Source: Serratia nematodiphila DZ0503SBS1 (GTDB taxonomy: Bacteria; Pseudomonadota; Gammaproteobacteria; Enterobacterales; Enterobacteriaceae). Taken from it: a DNA stretch of 64,000 nucleotides. The notes below the pieces were generated by a model that did not search any database, was not told the origin of the DNA, and saw only the letters and a list, made by a program, of their open reading frames with translations. The position numbers were made by a program, and so were the translations under genes. Below are positions 36,917-46,276 of the stretch, one piece after another; position 1 is the first letter of the stretch, and every line of letters starts with the position of its first letter. The stretch spans positions 2,480,001 through 2,544,000 of the forward strand of contig NZ_JPUX01000001.1 of assembly GCF_000738675.1 (NCBI RefSeq), written 5' to 3'.

Positions 36917-37654
36917 GTGGCGAGTAAATTTCAGAACCGACTGGTCGGAACCGTGATTCTGGTGGCGCTGGGGGTGATCATCCTGCCAGGGTTGCTGGAC
37001 GGTAAAAAGAAGCATTACGAGGATGAATTCGCGGCCATTCCGTTGGTGCCGAAGGCGGGCGACGTCGAAGAGAACGACGTGCTGCCACCGGTGACGCAAC
37101 CGTTGCCGGCGCAGCCGCCGGAAGGGGCGGGCGCGCTGGTCGAACAGCAGGCGGCCAATGAAGCGGCGGCGCAGCAGGCGGTGCGGCAAGGTGCTCAGCA
37201 GCCGGCGCAGGTAGCGCCGCCACCGGTCGAGACGCGTCCTCAGCCGGTGCCGCAGCCCAAGCCGAAACCGGTAGAAACCAAACCGGTGGAAGTGAAACCG
37301 AAACCGGCGCCGCAACCGAAACCGGTGGAAGTGAAGCAGGCACCGAAGCCGGAGCCGACGCCGAAACCTGAACCGACGCCGCAGCCGAAACCGGCGGAAG
37401 AAAAAGCGCCGGCCGGGCAAGCCTACGTTGTGCAGCTTGGGGCGTTGAAAAATGCCGCCAAGGCGAACGAGATTGTCGCCTCGCTGCGCCTCTCGGGCTA
37501 TCGCGCCTTTACCGTGCCGTCAACGCCGGTGCAGGGGCAGATCACCCGCATCTACGTCGGCCCGGATGCCTCCAAGCAGAAGCTGCAGGCGGCGCTGCCG
37601 TCGCTGAACTCGATCAGCGGGCTGAGCGGGCAGGTGAAGCCGTACGGCCGTTAA
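36917..37654 (+). CDS. dedD: DedD, SPOR-domain cell division protein
   Basis: A 245-residue division protein with an N-terminal membrane helix (about residues 9-27), a long proline/lysine-rich periplasmic linker (about 75-165) built of repeated PKPVE / KPAPQPKP units, and a C-terminal SPOR domain (YVVQLGALKNAAKANEIVASL ... ITRIYVGPDASKQKLQAAL) that binds denuded glycan at the septum. The linker makes it 25 residues longer than E. coli DedD. The GTG start directly abuts the folC stop. Confidence 0.95.
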   Translation: MASKFQNRLVGTVILVALGVIILPGLLDGKKKHYEDEFAAIPLVPKAGDVEENDVLPPVTQPLPAQPPEGAGALVEQQAANEAAAQQAVRQGAQQPAQVAPPPVETRPQPVPQPKPKPVETKPVEVKPKPAPQPKPVEVKQAPKPEPTPKPEPTPQPKPAEEKAPAGQAYVVQLGALKNAAKANEIVASLRLSGYRAFTVPSTPVQGQITRIYVGPDASKQKLQAALPSLNSISGLSGQVKPYGR

Positions 37655-37660
37655 ACCCCG

Positions 37661-37686
37661 CAGGGGCGCAGCACGATGCGCCCCTG
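37661..37686 (+). terminator. 3'-end hairpin of folC-dedD
   Basis: CAGGGGCGCA and TGCGCCCCTG form a 10-bp stem with a 6-base loop, 6 bases after the dedD stop. Only AATTAAGG follows, so termination is likely partial or needs Rho. Confidence 0.55.
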
Positions 37687-37814
37687 AATTAAGGAGTGGT
37701 GGAGAGATCGCTAGAAAAACCGCGCCTTTTACAGGCGAAATCACCTATGTAGGCGCGGCGATTGGGAATTTTTTGATCGCCGCTTTTTATTTGTAACGTG
37801 GTAGGAAATCCCCT

Positions 37815-37830
37815 ACGCAAACGTTTTCTT
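37815..37830 (+). promoter_or_regulatory. PurR operator of cvpA-purF
   Basis: ACGCAAACGTTTTCTT is a perfect match to the purine repressor consensus (ACGCAAACGTTTTCNT). PurR with hypoxanthine or guanine represses cvpA-purF in E. coli from the same place. Confidence 0.9.
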
Positions 37831-37888
37831 TTTCTGTTAGAATTCGCCGCGAATTGGATGCAGGGGCGATTCATCATTGGAATAGTTC

Positions 37889-38389
37889 ATGGTCTGGATT
37901 GATTACGTCATTATAGCGGTGATTGGATTTTCGGCTCTGGTGAGCCTGATCCGAGGGTTTGTTCGCGAAGCATTGTCACTTGTGACATGGGGATGTGCGT
38001 TTTTTGTTGCCAGCCATTTCTACTCTTACCTTGCGGTCTATTTCACTCGTTTTGAAGATGAACTGGTGCGAAACGGCATCGCGATCGCGATTTTGTTCAT
38101 CGCGACCTTGATCGTAGGGGCTATTGTTAACTATGTGATTAGCTCACTGGTAGAGAAAACCGGGTTGTCGGGCACCGACCGGGTGTTGGGCATCTGCTTC
38201 GGCGCGCTGCGCGGAGTATTGATCGTCGCGGCGATCCTGTTCTTCCTGGATACCTTTACCGGCTTTTCACAGAGTGCCGACTGGAAACAGTCGCAGCTCA
38301 TTCCCCAGTTCAGTTACGTCATCAGGTGGTTCTTTGACTACCTGCAGAGCACGTCGAGTTTCTTGCCGACCCAATTGCCGGGGCGGTAG
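37889..38389 (+). CDS. cvpA: CvpA, colicin V production family membrane protein
   Basis: A 166-residue inner membrane protein with four hydrophobic segments, required for colicin V export and bile/deoxycholate tolerance in other species; molecular function unknown. Conserved motifs: IRGFVREALSLVTWGCAFFVA and GLSGTDRVLGICFGALRG. First gene of the cvpA-purF operon under a PurR box; 21 bp before purF. Confidence 0.96.
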   Translation: MVWIDYVIIAVIGFSALVSLIRGFVREALSLVTWGCAFFVASHFYSYLAVYFTRFEDELVRNGIAIAILFIATLIVGAIVNYVISSLVEKTGLSGTDRVLGICFGALRGVLIVAAILFFLDTFTGFSQSADWKQSQLIPQFSYVIRWFFDYLQSTSSFLPTQLPGR

Positions 38390-38410
38390 CGCTGATGAGG
38401 AAAAGACAAC

Positions 38411-39928
38411 ATGTGCGGTATTGTCGGTATCGCCGGTTTCATGCCGGTAAACCAGTCGATTTATGATGCGCTGACGGTGCTTCAGCACCGTGGCCAGGAT
38501 GCCGCAGGCATCGTCACCATTGACGCCCACAACGGGTTCCGTTTGCGCAAAGCCAACGGCCTGGTGAAGGATGTATTTGAGGCGCGCCATATGCAACGCT
38601 TGCAGGGCAACATGGGCATTGGCCATGTGCGTTACCCGACGGCCGGCAGCTCGAGCGCCTCTGAGGCCCAGCCTTTCTACGTCAACTCGCCGTTCGGCAT
38701 TACGCTGGCCCACAATGGCAACCTGACCAACGCCCATGAGCTGCGCCAAAAGCTGTTCGAAAGCGGCCGCCGCCATGTCAACACCACCTCCGACTCGGAA
38801 ATCCTGCTGAACGTGCTGGCCAGCGAGCTGGATCGCTTCCCGCATTATCCGCTGGAGGCCGACAACATCTTTACCGCGGTCGCCGCCATGCATCAGCAAC
38901 TGCGCGGCGCTTACGCCTGCGTGGCGATGATTATCGGCCACGGCCTGCTGGCGTTCCGCGACCCGTACGGCATTCGTCCGCTGGTGATCGGCAAGCGCAC
39001 GCTGGAAGATGGCCGCAGCGAGTATATGGTGGCTTCCGAGAGCGTGGCGCTGGATACCCTGGGCTTTGAATTCCTGCGCGACGTGGCGCCGGGCGAAGCG
39101 GTGTACATCACCACCAAGGGCCAGTTGTTCACCCGCCAGTGCGCAGAGAATCCGAAAACCAATCCGTGCCTGTTCGAATACGTCTATTTCGCGCGCCCGG
39201 ACTCCTTTATGGACAAGATCTCGGTCTACAGCGCCCGCGTGCGCATGGGCCAGAAGCTGGGTGAGAAGATTGCCCGCGAATGGGAAGATCTGGACATCGA
39301 CGTGGTGATCCCGATTCCGGAAACCTCCTGCGACATCGCGCTGGAGATCGCGCGCATTCTCGACAAACCCTACCGCCAGGGCTTTGTGAAGAACCGCTAC
39401 GTCGGCCGCACCTTTATCATGCCGGGCCAGCAGGCGCGTCGTCAGTCGGTGCGCCGCAAGCTGAACGCCAACCGCGCCGAGTTCCGCGACAAGAACGTGC
39501 TGCTGGTGGATGATTCCATCGTGCGCGGCACGACTTCAGAGCAGATCGTCGAGATGGCGCGCGAAGCGGGCGCCAAGCGCGTGTACCTGGCTTCCGCCGC
39601 GCCGGAAGTGCGTTTCCCTAACGTCTACGGTATCGACATGCCGAGCGCCAACGAACTGATCGCCCACGGGCGCGAAGTGGATGAAATCCGCCAAATCATC
39701 GGCGCCGATGGGCTGATCTTCCAGGACCTCGACGATCTGATCGAAGCGGTGCGTGAAGAAAACCCGGACATCACCCAGTTCGAATGCTCGGTATTCAACG
39801 GCATCTACGTGACCAAAGACGTCGATCAAAGCTATCTGGAATACCTGGAGTCGCTGCGCAACGACGACGCCAAGGCGCTGCGGGGACAAACCGAAGCGGA
39901 AAATCTGGAACTGCATAACGAAGGCTAA
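38411..39928 (+). CDS. purF: amidophosphoribosyltransferase
   Basis: First committed step of purine synthesis: moves glutamine amide nitrogen to PRPP, giving phosphoribosylamine. 505 residues; after removal of Met the N-terminal Cys (MCGIVGIAG) is the glutaminase nucleophile. The C-terminal phosphoribosyltransferase domain has the PRPP loop [18 protein letters not shown]. Inhibition by AMP/GMP is known for the family. Co-transcribed with cvpA. Confidence 0.97.
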   Translation: MCGIVGIAGFMPVNQSIYDALTVLQHRGQDAAGIVTIDAHNGFRLRKANGLVKDVFEARHMQRLQGNMGIGHVRYPTAGSSSASEAQPFYVNSPFGITLAHNGNLTNAHELRQKLFESGRRHVNTTSDSEILLNVLASELDRFPHYPLEADNIFTAVAAMHQQLRGAYACVAMIIGHGLLAFRDPYGIRPLVIGKRTLEDGRSEYMVASESVALDTLGFEFLRDVAPGEAVYITTKGQLFTRQCAENPKTNPCLFEYVYFARPDSFMDKISVYSARVRMGQKLGEKIAREWEDLDIDVVIPIPETSCDIALEIARILDKPYRQGFVKNRYVGRTFIMPGQQARRQSVRRKLNANRAEFRDKNVLLVDDSIVRGTTSEQIVEMAREAGAKRVYLASAAPEVRFPNVYGIDMPSANELIAHGREVDEIRQIIGADGLIFQDLDDLIEAVREENPDITQFECSVFNGIYVTKDVDQSYLEYLESLRNDDAKALRGQTEAENLELHNEG

Positions 39929-39952
39929 CCGCCTGCGTTGATCCATCAGGGG

Positions 39953-39976
39953 GCATCGCCGCGTCTGCGGCGGTGC
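39953..39976 (+). repeat. hairpin downstream of purF
   Basis: GCATCGCCGC and GCGGCGGTGC pair over 10 bp (one G-U) around a GTCT loop, in the purF-ubiX gap. No T-run follows; probably an mRNA 3'-end stabiliser. Confidence 0.45.
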
Positions 39977-40067
39977 GCCTTGCTCCTGTGAACTTGCTTA
40001 TCCCTCGCCATTGCGGCAAAGTCTGCCTGATCTTATTTTTTACTTTTTACGGCAGAGGCCATTCTTC

Positions 40068-40640
40068 ATGAAACGACTCATCATCGGCATTTCCGGCGCC
40101 AGCGGCGCGATCTACGGCGTGCGCCTGTTGCAGGTCTTGCGCGACGTCGCAGAGGTGGAAACCCATTTGGTGATGAGCAACGCTGCAAGGCAGACGCTGG
40201 CGCTGGAAACGCCGTACAGTCTGCGTGAAGTGCAGGCGCTGGCCGATGTGGTTCACGATGCGCGCGATATCGCCGCCGCCATCTCTTCCGGTTCCTTCAA
40301 AACCCTGGGCATGGCGATTTTGCCTTGTTCAGTCAAAACGCTGTCCGGCATCGTCAACAGCTACAGCGACGGGCTGCTGACCCGCGCCGCCGACGTGGTG
40401 CTCAAAGAGCGCCGCCGCCTGGTATTGTGCGTGCGGGAAACGCCGCTGCATCTTGGGCACCTGCGGCTGATGACGCAGGCAGCGGAGATGGGCGCGGTGA
40501 TCATGCCGCCGGTGCCGGCGTTTTACCACCAGCCGAAAAGCGTGGAAGACATCATCGATCAGACCGTCAATCGGGTGATCGATCAGTTTGATATCGAACT
40601 GCCGGCCGATCTGTTCACCCGCTGGCAGGGTGCTGATTAA
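40068..40640 (+). CDS. ubiX: flavin prenyltransferase UbiX
   Basis: Makes prenylated FMN, the cofactor of the UbiD decarboxylase in ubiquinone synthesis. 190 residues (E. coli 189) with the flavodoxin-like IGISGASGAIYGVRLLQ start, SSGSFKTLGMAILPCSVKTL, and RRRLVLCVRETPLHLGHL signature. ATG 40068 gives the canonical start MKRLIIGI; an upstream ATG at 40011 is unsupported. 139 bp after purF, and the last gene before the hisJ control region. Confidence 0.95.
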   Translation: MKRLIIGISGASGAIYGVRLLQVLRDVAEVETHLVMSNAARQTLALETPYSLREVQALADVVHDARDIAAAISSGSFKTLGMAILPCSVKTLSGIVNSYSDGLLTRAADVVLKERRRLVLCVRETPLHLGHLRLMTQAAEMGAVIMPPVPAFYHQPKSVEDIIDQTVNRVIDQFDIELPADLFTRWQGAD

Positions 40641-40945
40641 CATTTTCATCCCCAAATTGGTACATTTGTGCAACACCGCACTGAATTAGGGCGGCGCATG
40701 CACCATAATGATTCCACTTCATCACGTTCACTGTTTCATGGCGCCGCCTTATCGCGGCTGCCAGTGGCGCGGCCCCGAGCGGCCGATTTAATTTTGCGGT
40801 TATCGTCCCAGGAAACAGTATTGTGAAGGCCGGAGCCGTTCCCTCCGCCCGTAGCACCTAATGTGGCACGATTACTGCAAATTGATTTGGTGGGGAAAAG
40901 TAATGCCCGTAGTGGCATCAAAAAAAATCAATTTGAGGGTAATTT
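40641..40945. other. ubiX-hisJ intergenic control region
   Basis: 305 bp without a gene. It holds a -24/-12 promoter (40864-40879) and, about 165 bp upstream of it, an NtrC-like word TGCACCATAATG at 40699-40710. Nothing else was identified. Confidence 0.6.
40864..40879 (+). promoter_or_regulatory. sigma-54 (RpoN) promoter of hisJQMP
   Basis: TGGCACGATTACTGCA fits the -24/-12 consensus TGGCACG-N4-TTGCA with one mismatch; GG and GC are exactly 10 bp apart. The start codon is 67 bases downstream. The Salmonella argT promoter at this locus is known to be nitrogen regulated through NtrC. Confidence 0.75.
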
Positions 40946-41728
40946 ATGAAAAAGCGGGTTTTGATTTTGCCGTTAGTTCTGGCTTTGAGCGCCGCCAGCA
41001 GCGCCTTTGCCGCCATTCCTTCCACGCTGAAGATTGGCACCGATCCGACTTACGCACCGTTTGAATCCAAAAACGCCAAAGGCGAATTGGTTGGCTTTGA
41101 CATCGATTTGGCCAAAGAGCTGTGCAAACGCATCAATACCCAATGCACCTTCGTGGAGAGCGACTTCGACGCGCTGATCCCATCCCTCAAGGCGAAGAAA
41201 ATCGACGCCATCATCTCTTCGCTGTCCATCACCGAAAAACGCCAGCAGGAAATCGCCTTTACCGACAAGCTGTATGCCGCCAACGCGCGTCTGATCGCGC
41301 CGAAAGGATCCAAGCTGCTGCCTACCGTGGACGCCCTGAAAGGCAAGAGCGTGGGCGTGTTGCAGGGCACTACCCAGGAAGCCTACGCCAACGCCATGTG
41401 GCAGCCGAAGGGCATCACCGTCGTGCCTTACCAGAACCAGGATCTGGTTTACGCCGATTTGGCTTCCGGCCGTATCGACGCCGCCTTCCAGGATGAAGTG
41501 GCGGGCAGCGACGGCTTCCTGAAACAGCCGCCGGGCAAAGACTATGCGTTCGCCGGCGAATCGGTGAAGGATGACAAGTTCTTCGGCGTCGGCACCGGCA
41601 TGGGGCTGCGCAAGACCGATACCGAGCTGAAAGCGGCGCTGGACAAAGCCTTCGCCGAGATGCGCAAAGACGGCACCTACGACAAATACGCGAAAAAGTA
41701 CTTCGACTTTGACGTCTACGGCGGGTAA
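40946..41728 (+). CDS. hisJ: basic amino acid ABC transporter binding protein (HisJ/ArgT)
   Basis: Periplasmic binding protein for histidine or lysine/arginine/ornithine. 260 residues with a signal peptide (1-22, cleaved at AFA-AIPS). The binding segment [29 protein letters not shown] is HisJ-like, whereas the central AYANAMW and [13 protein letters not shown] stretches resemble ArgT. E. coli has both paralogues here; this window has only one, so specificity is likely broad. A GAGGG ribosome site supports the start; a stable hairpin follows the gene. Confidence 0.9.
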   Translation: MKKRVLILPLVLALSAASSAFAAIPSTLKIGTDPTYAPFESKNAKGELVGFDIDLAKELCKRINTQCTFVESDFDALIPSLKAKKIDAIISSLSITEKRQQEIAFTDKLYAANARLIAPKGSKLLPTVDALKGKSVGVLQGTTQEAYANAMWQPKGITVVPYQNQDLVYADLASGRIDAAFQDEVAGSDGFLKQPPGKDYAFAGESVKDDKFFGVGTGMGLRKTDTELKAALDKAFAEMRKDGTYDKYAKKYFDFDVYGG

Positions 41729-41755
41729 TCCGCTTACCGTTCCATGCTGTGACTG

Positions 41756-41777
41756 CGGGGCCGGCGTGCCGGCCCCG
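41756..41777 (+). repeat. REP-like hairpin between hisJ and hisQ
   Basis: CGGGGCCGGC and GCCGGCCCCG form a perfect 10-bp stem with a 2-base centre and no T-run. A palindromic element at this junction in Salmonella stabilises the upstream hisJ mRNA and lowers expression of the permease genes. Confidence 0.6.
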
Positions 41778-41810
41778 ATGGTTCGGATCCTAGACCACAG
41801 GGTGAAGTAG

Positions 41811-42497
41811 ATGCTGCAAGGCTATTCCCAACTGATTTTCGAGGGGGCTCTGGTGACGCTGGAGCTGGCCCTCAGTTCCGTGCTGCTGGCGGTGGTGATC
41901 GGCCTGATCGGCGCCGGTGGCAAACTGTCTCATAACCCCTTTATCTCCGGCCTGTTCGGCGCCTATACCACGCTGATCCGCGGCGTGCCCGATCTGGTGC
42001 TGATGCTGCTGATCTTTTACGGTCTGCAAATCGCGCTGAACAATATCACTACGCTGCTGGGCTTCGCGCAGATCGATATCGATCCGCTCGGCGCTGGCAT
42101 CATTACCCTCGGCTTTATCTACGGCGCTTATTTTACCGAGACCTTCCGCGGCGCTTATCTGGCGGTGCCGAAAGGGCAGATCGAAGCGGCGACGGCCTAT
42201 GGCTTCAGCGGCGCGCAGATCTTCCGGCGCATTCTGTTCCCGGCGATGATGCGTTTCGCCCTGCCGGGCATCGGCAACAACTGGCAGGTGATCCTGAAGG
42301 CGACGGCGCTGGTGTCGATCCTTGGCCTGAACGACGTGGTGAAAGCCACGCAGTTGGCGGGGAAAGGCACCTATCAGCCGTTCTTCTTCGCCATCGTGGC
42401 CGGCGTGGTGTACCTGGTTTTCACTACCGTTTCCAACGGCGTGCTGCTGTGGCTTGAACGGCGTTACTCACTGGGCGTCAAGAGGGCCGAGCTATGA
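41811..42497 (+). CDS. hisQ: histidine/basic amino acid ABC transporter permease HisQ
   Basis: A 228-residue inner membrane permease of the polar amino acid (HEQRo) family with about five helices and the EAA loop (YLAVPKGQIEAATAYGFSGAQIFRRILFP, residues about 120-145) that docks on HisP. Stop overlaps the hisM start by 4 bases (ATGA). Pairs with HisM as the membrane heterodimer. Confidence 0.95.
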   Translation: MLQGYSQLIFEGALVTLELALSSVLLAVVIGLIGAGGKLSHNPFISGLFGAYTTLIRGVPDLVLMLLIFYGLQIALNNITTLLGFAQIDIDPLGAGIITLGFIYGAYFTETFRGAYLAVPKGQIEAATAYGFSGAQIFRRILFPAMMRFALPGIGNNWQVILKATALVSILGLNDVVKATQLAGKGTYQPFFFAIVAGVVYLVFTTVSNGVLLWLERRYSLGVKRAEL

Positions 42498-43198
42498 TTG
42501 AGATCCTGCAACAGTACTGGCAGTCGCTGCTGTGGAGCGACGGCTACCGCTTTACCGGCGTGGCGATCACGCTGTGGCTGCTGATCGCTTCAGTGGTGAT
42601 GGGCGGGCTGCTGGCGATCCCGATGGCGGTGGCGCGCGTGTCTTCCCTTCGCTGGGTGCGTTTCCCGGTGTGGCTCTACACCTATGTGTTTCGCGGTACG
42701 CCGCTGTACGTGCAGCTGCTGGTGTTCTACTCCGGCATGTACAGCCTTGAGATCGTGCGCGGCAGCGAGTTTCTCAATGCGTTTTTCCGCAGCGGGCTCA
42801 ACTGCACCATCCTGGCGCTGACGCTCAACACCTGCGCTTATACCACCGAGATCTTCGCCGGGGCGATCCGCTCGGTGCCGCACGGTGAAATCGAGGCCGC
42901 CAACGCCTACGGTTTCTCGCGCTTCAAGATGTATCGCTGCATTATTTTGCCTTCGGCGCTGCGCACCGCGCTGCCGGCTTACAGCAACGAGGTGATCCTG
43001 ATGCTGCATTCCACCGCGCTGGCGTTTACCGCCACCGTGCCGGATCTGCTGAAGATCGCGCGCGACATCAACGCCGCGACCTATCAGCCGTTCTACGCCT
43101 TCGGCATCGCGGCGGTGCTGTATCTGATCATCTCCTACGTGTTAATCAGCCTGTTCCGCAAAGCTGAGAAACGCTGGATGGCACACGTTAGTCACTGA
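42494..43198 (+). CDS. hisM: histidine/basic amino acid ABC transporter permease HisM
   Basis: The 234-residue second permease of the HisQMP2 complex, with the EAA loop RSVPHGEIEAANAYGFSRFKMYRCIILPSALRTALP. Translationally coupled to hisQ; 20 bp before hisP. Confidence 0.95.
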   Translation: MIEILQQYWQSLLWSDGYRFTGVAITLWLLIASVVMGGLLAIPMAVARVSSLRWVRFPVWLYTYVFRGTPLYVQLLVFYSGMYSLEIVRGSEFLNAFFRSGLNCTILALTLNTCAYTTEIFAGAIRSVPHGEIEAANAYGFSRFKMYRCIILPSALRTALPAYSNEVILMLHSTALAFTATVPDLLKIARDINAATYQPFYAFGIAAVLYLIISYVLISLFRKAEKRWMAHVSH

Positions 43199-43218
43199 TA
43201 AATGACGGGAAGAAAACC

Positions 43219-43992
43219 ATGTCTGAGAATAAATTAGCCGTCACGGAACTGCACAAACGCTATGGCGACCACGAAGTGCTGAAGGGCGTCTCGCTGGCGG
43301 CCAACGCCGGGGATGTGATCAGCATCATCGGCTCCTCCGGCTCCGGCAAAAGCACCTTTCTGCGCTGCATCAACTTCCTTGAGAAGCCGAGCGAAGGTTC
43401 GATCAGTCTGAACAACGAAGATATTCGCATGGTGCGCGACAAGGACGGCCAGCTGAAGGTATTCGACAAGAAGCAGCTGCAGCTGTTGCGCACCCGCCTG
43501 ACCATGGTATTCCAGCACTTTAACCTGTGGAGCCATATGACGGTGCTGGAGAACGTGATGGAGGCGCCGGTGCAGGTGCTGGGGCTGAGCAAGGCTGACG
43601 CGCACGAGCGCGCGGTGCGCTACCTGGACAAAGTGGGCATCGACGAGCGGGCGCGCGGCAAATACCCGGTGCACCTGTCGGGCGGCCAGCAGCAGCGCGT
43701 CTCTATCGCCCGTGCATTGGCGATGGAGCCGGAGGTGCTGCTGTTTGACGAACCGACGTCGGCGCTGGATCCCGAACTGGTGGGCGAGGTGCTGCGCATC
43801 ATGCAGAAGCTGGCGGAGGAGGGGAAGACCATGGTGGTGGTGACGCACGAAATGGAGTTTGCGCGCCACGTTTCCAACCACGTGATCTTCCTGCACAAAG
43901 GGTTGATTGAAGAACAGGGGCCGCCGGCCGAGCTGTTCGGCAACCCCAAAAGCCCGCGCCTGCAGCAGTTCCTGTCCGGCGCGTTGAAGTAA
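43219..43992 (+). CDS. hisP: histidine/basic amino acid ABC transporter ATPase HisP
   Basis: The 257-residue ATPase homodimer that drives HisQM. Walker A GSSGSGKST (about residue 38), signature LSGGQQQR, Walker B VLLFDEPTSALD and switch His in VVVTHEME are all present. Last gene of the hisJQMP operon; a UUCG hairpin follows. Confidence 0.97.
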   Translation: MSENKLAVTELHKRYGDHEVLKGVSLAANAGDVISIIGSSGSGKSTFLRCINFLEKPSEGSISLNNEDIRMVRDKDGQLKVFDKKQLQLLRTRLTMVFQHFNLWSHMTVLENVMEAPVQVLGLSKADAHERAVRYLDKVGIDERARGKYPVHLSGGQQQRVSIARALAMEPEVLLFDEPTSALDPELVGEVLRIMQKLAEEGKTMVVVTHEMEFARHVSNHVIFLHKGLIEEQGPPAELFGNPKSPRLQQFLSGALK

Positions 43993-43998
43993 CCTCAG

Positions 43999-44022
43999 AT
44001 CAGCGGGCTTCGGCCCGCTGAT
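43999..44022. terminator. UUCG-capped hairpin between convergent hisP and yfcH
   Basis: ATCAGCGGGC, loop TTCG, GCCCGCTGAT: a 10-bp stem with an extra-stable tetraloop, 7 bases after hisP. It overlaps the last codons of yfcH. No T-run. Confidence 0.55.
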
Positions 44023-44914
44023 TGACAACGTCATCCAACGCCTGTTCCAACTCCAGATAGCGGAAGTGGAAGCCGGCTTCTTCCAGCCGTTTCGGCACCG
44101 CCCGCTGGCCGCCGAGCACCAGCACCGCCGCTTCCCCCATCAACAAACGCATGACGAACGCCGGCACCCGCAGAAACGCCGGGCGATCGAGCACGTTGGC
44201 CAATTGGGCGGCGAACTGTTCGTTATGCACCGGGTAGGGGGCGACCATGTTGAACGGGCCGCTCAGAGTGGCGTGATCCAGCAGATAAATAATGCCGTTG
44301 ACCATGTCTTCGAGGTGGATCCACGGCAGATATTGGCGGCCGTCGCCGATCGGACCGCCGAGCCCGAAGCGGAACGGCGGCAGCATTTTGGCCAGCGCGC
44401 CGCCCTGTGGCGCCAGCACCACGCCGGTGCGCAGCAGGCAGACGCGGGTGGCGTCGCTCTGCGCTTGCAGCGCCAGCGTTTCCCAGCGCTGGCACAGCTG
44501 GTGGGTGAATTCGTCGTGCGGCGGCTCCTCTTCGGTGACCACCGCCTGCCCCTGATCGCCGTAGTAGCCGACGGCGGAACCGGAAATCAGCACGCCGGGC
44601 GGCGTGCTGCCGGCCTTGATCAGCTGCGCCAGGCGTTCGGTCAGATCCCAGCGGCTGCGGCACAGTCGCTCTTTCTGCTGCGCGCTCCAGCGCTTGTCGG
44701 CGATAGGTTCGCCGGCCAGGTTGATCACCGCGTCGAAGTCATCCAGCGACTGCCGGTCGTCCAGCGTTTGCCAATAGCTCGGCCGATCGCCCAGTTTGGC
44801 TCGGGCGCGCCGCTCGTCGCGGGTCAGTACCGTAATGTGGTGAGAAAGCGCCAGCAGTCTTGCCGTCAGGCTGCTGCCTATCAATCCCGTTGCGCCGGTG
44901 ATCAGGATCCGCAT
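44000..44914 (-). CDS. yfcH: YfcH, NAD-dependent epimerase-like protein (TIGR01777 family)
   Basis: A 304-residue extended short-chain dehydrogenase-like protein (SULA/TIGR01777 family) with the nucleotide motif [19 protein letters not shown] at the start, the [15 protein letters not shown] stretch and C-terminal DUF1731 region. Catalytic role unknown. Starts 16 bp after folX and follows it in a probable yfcG-folX-yfcH unit. Confidence 0.94.
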   Translation of the reverse strand: MRILITGATGLIGSSLTARLLALSHHITVLTRDERRARAKLGDRPSYWQTLDDRQSLDDFDAVINLAGEPIADKRWSAQQKERLCRSRWDLTERLAQLIKAGSTPPGVLISGSAVGYYGDQGQAVVTEEEPPHDEFTHQLCQRWETLALQAQSDATRVCLLRTGVVLAPQGGALAKMLPPFRFGLGGPIGDGRQYLPWIHLEDMVNGIIYLLDHATLSGPFNMVAPYPVHNEQFAAQLANVLDRPAFLRVPAFVMRLLMGEAAVLVLGGQRAVPKRLEEAGFHFRYLELEQALDDVVNQRAEAR

Positions 44915-44930
44915 GGTCTACCTCCCTGAG

Positions 44931-45302
44931 TTAGCCCCGGCGGTAGCTCATGGTCATGGAGACCGAATCGGCGTAGCGCAGAGCCAGAAGTTTATCTATC
45001 TCCACTTCAGCATAGGTTACCCAGGCGTGTTCTTTTACGATGTCGAGCACATCCTGCGTTAATTTTTCCAGCAACGCGAAACGGTTATCTTCCACATGGC
45101 GGATGATCGCTTTGGTGATGGTGCGGTAGTTGAGCGCGTCGGCGATGTCTTCGCTGTTGCGCGCCTTGTCCGCCGGGTAGTGGATCACCACGTTGATCAG
45201 AACGTCCTGCCGGTTGTTGATTTCCTCTTCCTTGATACCGATGAACGTGCGCAGCCGCAGATTTTTAATGCGAATAACGGCGTCGGGTTGACTGAAAGAC
45301 AT
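44931..45302 (-). CDS. folX: dihydroneopterin triphosphate 2'-epimerase
   Basis: A 123-residue homologue of FolB that epimerises the C2' of dihydroneopterin triphosphate; its physiological use in enterobacteria is unclear. The FolB/FolX fold is read from [25 protein letters not shown] and the terminal [14 protein letters not shown] segment. Upstream of yfcH with 16 bp between. Confidence 0.94.
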   Translation of the reverse strand: MSFSQPDAVIRIKNLRLRTFIGIKEEEINNRQDVLINVVIHYPADKARNSEDIADALNYRTITKAIIRHVEDNRFALLEKLTQDVLDIVKEHAWVTYAEVEIDKLLALRYADSVSMTMSYRRG

Positions 45303-45379
45303 CAGAGATTCTCCATAGGTCTGATTATTAGCGTTCAGAATACACGGAAAGTAAGGAAATGATAACGTGAGGACGATGT

Positions 45380-45402
45380 GACTCCCCGGCCGACGGGGAG
45401 TC
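45380..45402 (-). terminator. hairpin between yfcG and folX
   Basis: GACTCCCCG and CGGGGAGTC form a 9-bp stem with a 5-base loop just after the yfcG stop (minus strand). No clear T-run, so it may be leaky and let folX-yfcH be partly co-transcribed. Confidence 0.45.
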
Positions 45403-45413
45403 GGAGGAGGCGC

Positions 45414-46043
45414 TTAGGCTTGTTCGGCCAGTTTGTAGGCGCGCTCGGTCGCCGGGCGGTTGCTGATGCGCTCGAACCAGTTGCGCACCGCCGGGTAATC
45501 TGCCAGATCGATGCGCTGGCGCGGATGCGACACCACCCACGGGTAGGTGGCGATATCGGCGATGCTGTAGTTATCGCCGCCCAGGTACGGGTGTTTTTGC
45601 AGTTCAGCTTCCAGCACGCCGTACAGCCGTTTGGTTTCCAGATGGTAACGCTCGATGGCGTAAGGCACCGGCTGCGGCGCGTAGTGGTTAAAGTGGTGAT
45701 TCTGCCCGAGCATCGGCCCGAACCCGGCCACCTGCCAGAACAGCCACTGCAGGGTGGCGGCGCGTTCGCGCAGGCCCTTGCTCAGCAGCTTGCCGGTCTT
45801 CTCCGCCAGATACAGCAGGATTTCCCCGGACTCGAACAGGCTGATTGGCGCGCCGCCGTCCACCGGTTGCTGATCGACAATCGCCGGGATTTTGTTGTTG
45901 GGAGAAATGCTCAGAAAGTCCGGTTTGAACTGCTCGCCGGCGCTGATGTTTACGCGATGGATACGGTAGGGCAAGCCGACCTCTTCCAGAAACAAGGTGA
46001 TCTTGTGACCATTGGGAGTAGGCGCGTAATACAGGTCAATCAT
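45414..46043 (-). CDS. yfcG: GSH-dependent disulfide-bond oxidoreductase YfcG
   Basis: A 209-residue nu-class glutathione S-transferase homologue; the E. coli protein has GSH-dependent disulfide reductase activity rather than classic transferase activity. N-terminal thioredoxin fold IDLYYAPTPNGHKITLFLEEVGLPY and the SPNNKIPAIVD glutathione-binding cis-Pro are visible, with a helical C-terminal domain. Divergent from yfcE. Confidence 0.94.
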   Translation of the reverse strand: MIDLYYAPTPNGHKITLFLEEVGLPYRIHRVNISAGEQFKPDFLSISPNNKIPAIVDQQPVDGGAPISLFESGEILLYLAEKTGKLLSKGLRERAATLQWLFWQVAGFGPMLGQNHHFNHYAPQPVPYAIERYHLETKRLYGVLEAELQKHPYLGGDNYSIADIATYPWVVSHPRQRIDLADYPAVRNWFERISNRPATERAYKLAEQA

Positions 46044-46276
46044 GTTGCCTCCTGCGGTAAGGTGATCTGTAATTCATTACACGTTGCTGCGGTCTTCGCC
46101 GCGCACAAAGGTATATCAGAGATCCAACAATAGCAGCTAAGGATAGCAGGCTATGTGGGATTCGTCCGATGCTATCTGCGCAGTTGGATCACAATTCTCC
46201 ACCGGAGCGGGCGGCGGTTTGCCGCACGGCGCCGGCGCGGTAAAATGGCGCTTATTTCCCTCTATAGGACAAGGTT

